Shown in pieces: positions 4,631 to 8,977 of a stretch of 8,977 nucleotides of DNA; position 1 is the first letter of the stretch, and each line of letters starts with the position of its first letter. The notes under the pieces are model-generated. The model ran no database searches. It was not told the DNA's origin and was given only the letters and a program-made list of their open reading frames with translations. Made by a program: the position numbers and the translations under genes. The DNA comes from UBA11524 sp964383815 (GTDB taxonomy: Bacteria; Bacillota; Clostridia; Christensenellales; Aristaeellaceae): contig CAYLIC010000065.1 in the NCBI GenBank assembly GCA_964383815.1, forward strand, positions 1 to 8,977, in the 5' to 3' direction.

Positions 4631-4939
4631 ATGGCCACTGCAAAAATCCGTATCAAGCTCAAGAGCTACGAGCACAACCTCATCGACCAGTCCGCTCAGC
4701 GGATCGTTGAGACTGCCAAGCGCACCGGTGCTCGCGTCTCTGGCCCGATCCCGCTCCCCACGGAGAAGGAGATCGTCACCATCCTGCGCGCTACCCACAA
4801 GTACAAGGATAGCCGCGAACAGTTCGAGCGCCGCACCCACAAGCGGTTGATCGACATCAACAACCCCAACCCCAAGACGGTGGACGCCATGATGAAGCTC
4901 GAACTTCCTGCTGGTGTCGAAATCGAAATGAAGCTGTAA
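4631..4939 (+). CDS. rpsJ: 30S ribosomal protein S10
   Basis: The protein has 102 residues, the usual length. It begins MATAKIRIKLKSYEHNLID, and the central loop GPIPLPTEKEIVTILRATH is intact. S10 sits in the 30S head near the A-site side. In other bacteria it also binds NusB in antitermination and the KOW domain of NusG, a partner encoded about 3.5 kb upstream in this window. It is the first gene of the operon, about 160 bases after the predicted transcription start, and rplC follows after 20 bases. Confidence 0.97.
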   Translation: MATAKIRIKLKSYEHNLIDQSAQRIVETAKRTGARVSGPIPLPTEKEIVTILRATHKYKDSREQFERRTHKRLIDINNPNPKTVDAMMKLELPAGVEIEMKL

Positions 4940-4959
4940 GGCACAGGAGGAACGAAACA

Positions 4960-5601
4960 ATGAAGAAAGCGATCATTGGTAAAAAGATCGGCATGACGCA
5001 GGTCTTCACCGAAGACGGCCGTCTCGTTCCGGTCACCGTGATTGAAGCGGGCCCCTGCACTGTGGTGCAGACCAAGAACGTGGAATCCGATGGCTACGAT
5101 GCCGTTCAGGTAGGCTTTGGCGAGCTGACCGAGAACCGCGCCAAGAAGCTGCTGAACAAGCCTGAGCTGGGCCACTTCCAGAAGGCTGGCGTCGCTGCCA
5201 AGCGCACCCTGCGCGAGTTCCGCTTTGACGACTGCTCCGGCTACAAGGTGGGCGATGAGCTCAAGGCCGACCAGTTCGCCAAGGGCGACAAGATTGACAT
5301 CACCGGCACCAGCAAGGGCCATGGCTACACCGGCGCCATTCAGCGCTGGAACCAGCACACCGGCCCCATGGCGCACGGCTCCAAGTATCACCGCGGCGTG
5401 GGCTCCCTGAGCGCTAACTCCGATCCTTCCCGCGTGTTCAAGAACAAGCACATGGCTGGCCACTATGGCGTGGACCGTGTGACGATTCAGAACCTGGAAG
5501 TCGTTTCGGTGGATGCGGAGCGCAACCTGCTGCTGGTGAAGGGCGCTGTGCCCGGCCCCAACAACGGCCTGCTGATCATCCGCGACACCGTCAAGGCCTG
5601 A
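4960..5601 (+). CDS. rplC: 50S ribosomal protein L3
   Basis: The protein has 213 residues, close to the bacterial norm of about 205-210. It begins KKAIIGKKIGMTQVF, the standard L3 opening. The long internal loop that reaches towards the peptidyl-transferase centre runs from about 115 to 170, with TGTSKGHGYTGAIQRW (115-130), GPMAHGSKYHR (135-145) and SDPSRVFKNKHMAGH (154-168). The end VKGAVPGPNNGLLIIRD is conserved. L3 is an early assembly protein of the large subunit. AGGAGGA (4945-4951) lies 8 bases before the ATG, and rplD starts 25 bases after the stop. Confidence 0.97.
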   Translation: MKKAIIGKKIGMTQVFTEDGRLVPVTVIEAGPCTVVQTKNVESDGYDAVQVGFGELTENRAKKLLNKPELGHFQKAGVAAKRTLREFRFDDCSGYKVGDELKADQFAKGDKIDITGTSKGHGYTGAIQRWNQHTGPMAHGSKYHRGVGSLSANSDPSRVFKNKHMAGHYGVDRVTIQNLEVVSVDAERNLLLVKGAVPGPNNGLLIIRDTVKA

Positions 5602-5609
5602 CGCTGTGC

Positions 5610-5617
5610 AAGGAGGA
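5610..5617 (+). promoter_or_regulatory. Ribosome binding site of rplD
   Basis: AAGGAGGA lies 9 bases before the ATG at 5627. A GTG at 5606 in the same frame would put this site inside the gene and is rejected. Confidence 0.85.
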
Positions 5618-5626
5618 AAAGAAAAC

Positions 5627-6250
5627 ATGCCTAAGACTGCTCTTTATAACATGGAAGGCGCGGCCATTGGCGAGATTGAGCTGAGCGATGCGATTTTCGC
5701 CGCTCCCATCAACGAAGCTGCCATGCACCTGGTCGTCCGTTCCTACCTGGCCGCTCAGCGTCAGGGCACCCAGAGTGCCAAGACCCGCACCGAGGTGCGC
5801 GGCGGCGGCCGGAAGATCTACCGCCAGAAGGGCACCGGTAATGCCCGCCACCATGGCAACCGTGCTCCCCAGTTCCGTCACGGCGGCGTGGTGTTTGCCC
5901 CCAAGCCCCGTGATTACTACATCGCCGTTCCCAAGAAGGTTCGCCGCCTGGCTTTCAAGTCTGCGCTGACCTCCAAGCTGAACGCCGGTGAGATCATCGT
6001 GGTGGACGAGATTGCCCTGAAGGATGCCAAGACCAAGCTGATGGCCCAGGTGCTGAAGAACCTGAAGGCCGAGCGCAAGGCCCTGGTGGTTCTGCCCGAG
6101 CGCGAGGAGAGCGTGGTTCGCGCCACTGCCAACCTGGCCGAGGCCAAGACCACTTACGTCAACACCCTGAATGTTTACGACATTCTCAACGCCGGCAAGG
6201 TTGTGCTGACCAAGGCTGCCGTCGAGTCCGTCCAGGAGGTGTACGCCTGA
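5627..6250 (+). CDS. rplD: 50S ribosomal protein L4
   Basis: The protein has 207 residues, the usual length. The globular part sits on the solvent side, and the extended loop (about 45-95) reaches the narrowest part of the peptide exit tunnel. RGGGRKIYRQKGTG (58-71) is standard. The next stretch, NARHHGNRAPQFRHGG (72-87), departs from the common RARQGSIRSPQWRGGG, with R to N, QGS to HHG and G to H changes. VPKKVRRLAFKSAL (101-114) is conserved. L4 is an rRNA-binding assembly protein and, in E. coli, the repressor of its own operon. Its stop overlaps the rplW start by one base (TGATG), so the two are translationally coupled. Confidence 0.96.
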   Translation: MPKTALYNMEGAAIGEIELSDAIFAAPINEAAMHLVVRSYLAAQRQGTQSAKTRTEVRGGGRKIYRQKGTGNARHHGNRAPQFRHGGVVFAPKPRDYYIAVPKKVRRLAFKSALTSKLNAGEIIVVDEIALKDAKTKLMAQVLKNLKAERKALVVLPEREESVVRATANLAEAKTTYVNTLNVYDILNAGKVVLTKAAVESVQEVYA

Positions 6251-6555
6251 TGAAGAATCCTCATGACATCATTTTGCGCCCCGTCCTGACGGAAAAGGCG
6301 TATGAAGGTATCGCTGACAAGCGCTACATCTTCGAGGTGGCCATCGATGCCAACCGCACCGAGGTGAAGCAGGCTATCGAAACTGTTTTCGCTGACGATG
6401 GTGTGAAGGTTGAGAAGGTCAACATCGTCCGCACCCTGGGCAAGATCAAGCGCCAGGGCCGCACCGCCGGCCGCACGCCGGAAATCAAAAAGGCCTATGT
6501 GACTCTGAAGAAGGACTCCAAGCCCATTAAGTTCTTCGAGGGCATGGCCCAGTAA
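6250..6555 (+). CDS. rplW: 50S ribosomal protein L23
   Basis: The protein has 101 residues. It begins NPHDIILRPVLTEKAYEG, the family's first helix. The basic loop KIKRQGRTAGRTPEIKKAYV lies at about 65-84. L23 lines the tunnel exit and is the docking site for trigger factor and signal recognition particle. The ATG shares its A with the last base of the rplD stop, and AGGAGGTG (6234-6241) lies inside the end of rplD, as expected for coupled translation. rplB starts 19 bases after the stop. Confidence 0.96.
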   Translation: MKNPHDIILRPVLTEKAYEGIADKRYIFEVAIDANRTEVKQAIETVFADDGVKVEKVNIVRTLGKIKRQGRTAGRTPEIKKAYVTLKKDSKPIKFFEGMAQ

Positions 6556-6574
6556 AGCAGGGAGGACAAGAAAC

Positions 6575-7408
6575 ATGGCTATTCGTCTTTACAAGCCGAC
6601 TTCGCCCGCCCGGCGCTTTATGTCGGTGCTGACCTACGAGGAAATCACCAAGAAGGCTCCCGAAAAGAGCCTGGTGGAATACCTCAAGAAGAACGCCGGC
6701 CGCAATAAGCAGGGCAAGATTACCGTTCGCCATCAGGGCGGCGGCAACAAAGTGAAGTATCGTATCATCGATTTCAAGCGCAACAAGGTGGATATCCCCG
6801 CCAAGGTTGCCGCCATCGAGTACGACCCCAACCGCAGCGCGTTCATCGCCCTGCTGTTCTACGCCGATGGTGAGAAGCGCTACATTCTGGCTCCTCTGGG
6901 CCTGAAGGTGGGCGACACTGTCATCGCCTCCGACGATGCGGACATCAAGCCCGGCAACGCGCTGCCCATGAACCGCATTCCCGTGGGTACGCTGATCCAC
7001 AACCTAGAGCTGAAGCCCGGCCGCGGCGGCCAGCTGGTGCGTGCCGCTGGCATGAGCGCCCAGCTGATGGCCAAGGAAAACGGCTACGCCACCGTGCGCC
7101 TGCCCTCCGGCGAGATGCGCAAGCTGCCCCTGAACGCGAAGGCCACCATTGGCACCGTGGGCAACACTGACCACGAGAACGTTCGCCTGGGCAAGGCCGG
7201 CCGTGTGCGCCACATGGGCATCCGTCCCACCGTTCGCGGTGTGGTCATGAACCCCTGCGACCATCCTCATGGCGGCGGCGAGGGCAAGAGCCCCGTTGGT
7301 ATGCCTGCTCCTGTGACTCCGTGGGGCAAGCCCGCTCTGGGCCTGAAGACCCGCAAGCACAAGAAGTATTCCAACAAGATGATCGTTAAGCGCGCCAGCA
7401 AGAAGTAA
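6575..7408 (+). CDS. rplB: 50S ribosomal protein L2
   Basis: The protein has 277 residues, the usual length. L2 is a primary rRNA-binding protein needed for subunit joining and peptidyl-transferase activity. The OB-fold and SH3-like domains run from about 60 to 200, with KITVRHQGGGNKVKYRIIDF at 48-67. The functional loop MNPCDHPHGGGEG (225-237) contains the histidine equivalent to E. coli H229. Cys228 sits where Val is more common, a mild change. The basic C-terminal tail (258-277) enters rRNA. A GGGAGGA site before the ATG is clear. rpsS follows after 33 bases. Confidence 0.97.
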   Translation: MAIRLYKPTSPARRFMSVLTYEEITKKAPEKSLVEYLKKNAGRNKQGKITVRHQGGGNKVKYRIIDFKRNKVDIPAKVAAIEYDPNRSAFIALLFYADGEKRYILAPLGLKVGDTVIASDDADIKPGNALPMNRIPVGTLIHNLELKPGRGGQLVRAAGMSAQLMAKENGYATVRLPSGEMRKLPLNAKATIGTVGNTDHENVRLGKAGRVRHMGIRPTVRGVVMNPCDHPHGGGEGKSPVGMPAPVTPWGKPALGLKTRKHKKYSNKMIVKRASKK

Positions 7409-7441
7409 TCGCGCATCCTAAAGGAAGGAGGCAGCCAACGA

Positions 7442-7720
7442 ATGAGTCGTTCTGTGAAAAAGGGCCCCTATGTTGAGGCCGCGCTGATGAAGCGCATTGT
7501 TGAAATGAACAATTCCGGCAAGAAGAACGTTGTGAAGACCTGGTCTCGCGCGTCCACCATCTTCCCGGATTTCGTGGGTCACACTGTTGCTGTGCATGAC
7601 GGACGCAAGCATGTGCCGGTCTATGTAACGGAGGACATGGTGGGCCACAAGCTGGGCGAGTTCGCCCCCACCCGCACCTACCGCGGCCATGCTGGCGACA
7701 AGACCAGCAACCGCAAGTAA
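7442..7720 (+). CDS. rpsS: 30S ribosomal protein S19
   Basis: The protein has 92 residues, the standard length. It begins MSRSVKKGPYVE. The signature GRKHVPVYVTEDMVGHKLGE is complete at 54-73, followed by FAPTRTYRGH. S19 lies in the 30S head, pairs with S13 and forms bridges to the large subunit. AAGGAGG (7425-7431) lies 10 bases before the ATG, slightly longer than at the other genes in this operon. rplV starts 20 bases after the stop. Confidence 0.97.
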   Translation: MSRSVKKGPYVEAALMKRIVEMNNSGKKNVVKTWSRASTIFPDFVGHTVAVHDGRKHVPVYVTEDMVGHKLGEFAPTRTYRGHAGDKTSNRK

Positions 7721-7740
7721 ACCGAGAGGAGTGAAACGAT

Positions 7741-8139
7741 ATGGCAACCCGTTCCAAGGAAAAGACGGCTGCTCGCCGCGCTGGCGCGGACAAGCGGCCC
7801 CAGGCCCATGCCAAGTACGTTCGCATTTCCCCTCGGAAGGTGAAGATCGTTATCGATCTGATCCGCGGGAAGAATGTGGATGAAGCTCTGGCTATCCTGA
7901 CCTACACCCCCAAGGCCGCTTCCCCCGTTGTGCTGAAGGTGCTCAACAGCGCCATCGCCAATGCGGTGAACAACCTGGAAATGGACCGTCAGGATCTGTA
8001 TGTTGCTGAGGTGTATGCCAACCCCGGCCCCACCCTCAAGCGCTTTGTTGCCCGCAGCCGTGGCAGCGCCTCTCCCATGCTGAAGCGCACCAGCCACATC
8101 AGCGTGGTGCTGGACCAGAAGAAGGCGAAGGAGGCTTAA
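7741..8139 (+). CDS. rplV: 50S ribosomal protein L22, with N-terminal extension
   Basis: The protein has 132 residues, about 20 more than the typical 110. The extra part is a basic, alanine-rich N-terminal segment (about 1-20) before AKYVRISPRKVK (24-35), where the core begins. The long beta-hairpin (about 92-122) lines the exit tunnel opposite L4; it reads NPGPTLKRFVARSRG and SASPMLKRTSHISVV, with NP where DE is common and SASPM at the tip. GAGGAG (7726-7731) fits the ATG at 7741, 9 bases on, and no good start lies at the core boundary, so I take the extension as real. rpsC begins two bases after the stop. Confidence 0.95.
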   Translation: MATRSKEKTAARRAGADKRPQAHAKYVRISPRKVKIVIDLIRGKNVDEALAILTYTPKAASPVVLKVLNSAIANAVNNLEMDRQDLYVAEVYANPGPTLKRFVARSRGSASPMLKRTSHISVVLDQKKAKEA

Positions 8140-8141
8140 CC

Positions 8142-8819
8142 ATGGGTCAGAAAGTTAATCCCCACGGCGCGCGCGTCGGTGTGATCTTCGACTGGAGCAC
8201 CCGCTGGTACGCCGGCAAGAAGGATTTTGCGAACAACCTCGTTGAGGATCAGAAGCTTCGCAAGATGCTGAAGGACAAGTACTACTCCACTGGCATCAGC
8301 CACATTGATATCGAGCGCACTGCCCAGACCATCACGGTGAACATCTTCACCGCGAAGCCCGGCATGATCATCGGCCGCGGCGGTGCTGGCATCGAGGCCC
8401 TGAAGAAGGACATCACCGAGTTCCTGGGCCGTCCCGCTCACATCAACGTGATGGAGATCAAGAATCCCGACGGCGACGCTCAGCTGGTTGCTGAGAACAT
8501 CGCCCAGCAGCTGGAGAAGCGTATCAGCTTCCGCCGCGCTATGAAGCAGGCCCAGCAGCGTGCCATGAAGACCTACGGCGTCAAGGGTATCAAGACCTGC
8601 GTGTCCGGCCGTCTGGGTGGCGCTGATATCGCCCGTACCGAGCAGTATCATGAGGGTTCCATCCCGCTGCAGACTCTGCGTGCTAACATCGACTACGGTT
8701 TCGCTGAAGCGAAGACCACCTTTGGCCGCATTGGCGTGAAGGTCTGGATCTACAAGGGCCAGATCCTCCCCAAGAGCAAGAAGGTGGCTGCTAAGCCCGC
8801 CGCGAAGGAGGTCAAGTAA
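8142..8819 (+). CDS. rpsC: 30S ribosomal protein S3
   Basis: The protein has 225 residues, a usual length. It starts MGQKVNPHGARVGV, the conserved N-terminal arm. The type II KH domain (about 39-107) contains GMIIGRGGAGIE (74-85), the GxxG RNA-binding loop. The C-terminal domain shows KGIKTCVSGRLGGADIARTE (148-167). S3 stands at the mRNA entry channel and takes part in mRNA helicase activity. The last 15 residues are Lys/Ala-rich and probably disordered. AAGGAGG (8128-8134) lies in the last codons of rplV. rplP starts two bases after the stop, a tight coupling that matches the rplV-rpsC junction. Confidence 0.97.
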   Translation: MGQKVNPHGARVGVIFDWSTRWYAGKKDFANNLVEDQKLRKMLKDKYYSTGISHIDIERTAQTITVNIFTAKPGMIIGRGGAGIEALKKDITEFLGRPAHINVMEIKNPDGDAQLVAENIAQQLEKRISFRRAMKQAQQRAMKTYGVKGIKTCVSGRLGGADIARTEQYHEGSIPLQTLRANIDYGFAEAKTTFGRIGVKVWIYKGQILPKSKKVAAKPAAKEVK

Positions 8820-8821
8820 TC

Positions 8822-8977
8822 ATGCTGATGCCCAAGCGTGTCAAGCGCCGCAAGGTTTTCCGCGGTCGCATGAAGGGCGCCGCCCATCGCGGCAACTTCC
8901 TGGCTTATGGTGAGTTTGGTCTGCAGGCTACCGAGCCCTGCTGGGTCACCTCTCAGCAGATCGAGGCTGCCCGTATC
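8822..8977 (+). CDS. rplP: 50S ribosomal protein L16, N-terminal part (cut by window end)
   Basis: Fifty-two codons are present before the window ends, out of about 140-145 expected. The start MLMPKRVKRRKVFRGRMKG and the later NFLAYGEFGLQA and QIEAARI are standard for L16, which binds near the A-site tRNA elbow and is added late in 50S assembly. A Cys stands in EPCW, where Gly or Ala is common. AAGGAGGT (8805-8812) lies inside the end of rpsC, 9 bases before the ATG. Confidence 0.95.
   Translation, partial: MLMPKRVKRRKVFRGRMKGAAHRGNFLAYGEFGLQATEPCWVTSQQIEAARI

Noticed and set aside
4107..4643. 178-residue open frame on the - strand across the purine-rich spacer and promoter
   Set aside because: The product is Phe/Ser/Pro-rich low-complexity sequence, as expected from reading a purine-rich strand backwards, and it runs across a strong + strand promoter and leader.
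4528..4710. Small open frame starting at an ATG in the S10 leader and overlapping the rpsJ start
   Set aside because: No ribosome binding site precedes it, its ATG sits at the hairpin 1 edge, and its product is low-complexity Arg/Lys-rich sequence in another frame of rpsJ.
4696..5628. 310-residue - strand open frame opposite rpsJ and rplC
   Set aside because: It is antisense to two unmistakable ribosomal genes. Its Gly/Ala/Val/His-rich composition is typical of antisense shadows in GC-rich genes.

Overview
The window is a block of housekeeping translation genes from a GC-rich, Gram-positive-type bacterium. The strong AGGAGG ribosome binding sites, the short single-span SecE, the zinc-type L33 and the gene order all point to a Firmicute. 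A member of class Clostridia, perhaps Oscillospiraceae, is my best guess; this is inferred from protein style and base composition, not from a search.

Layout on the + strand: the last 16 codons of tuf (1-53); a hairpin; then rpmG, secE and nusG; a 160-base structured leader; and rplK and rplA. A strong intrinsic terminator (2557-2600) closes this unit. The usual downstream genes rplJ, rplL, rpoB and rpoC do not follow. In their place are a small HIT-family protein (2617-3066, GTG start) and, convergent with it on the - strand, a secreted protein with a cysteine-peptidase-like Cys/His/Asp pattern (3112-4089, TTG start). The two share one bidirectional terminator (3066-3102). A purine-rich non-coding stretch of about 330 bases follows. 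It ends in phased A-tracts and a near-consensus sigma-A promoter (4437-4465), which drives a 160-base structured leader and the S10 operon: rpsJ, rplC, rplD, rplW, rplB, rpsS, rplV, rpsC and the start of rplP, which runs off the window.

The genes work together in ribosome assembly (L33, L11, L1, S10, L3, L4, L23, L2, S19, L22, S3, L16), transcription-translation coupling (NusG with S10), elongation (EF-Tu) and protein export (SecE). The clearest regulatory signals are two RNA elements, one before rplK and one between rplK and rplA. Both copy the GUGGGAGG...ACCAC core of the L1-binding region of 23S rRNA, which suggests L1 represses both genes of its operon.

I found no CRISPR array, insertion sequence, phage gene or clearly new multi-gene system. 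The points most worth a second look are the duplicated L1 mimic, the S10 leader with competing helices behind phased A-tracts, the uncharacterised secreted protein, the unusual gene order, and non-standard residues in L4 and L22 near the exit tunnel.
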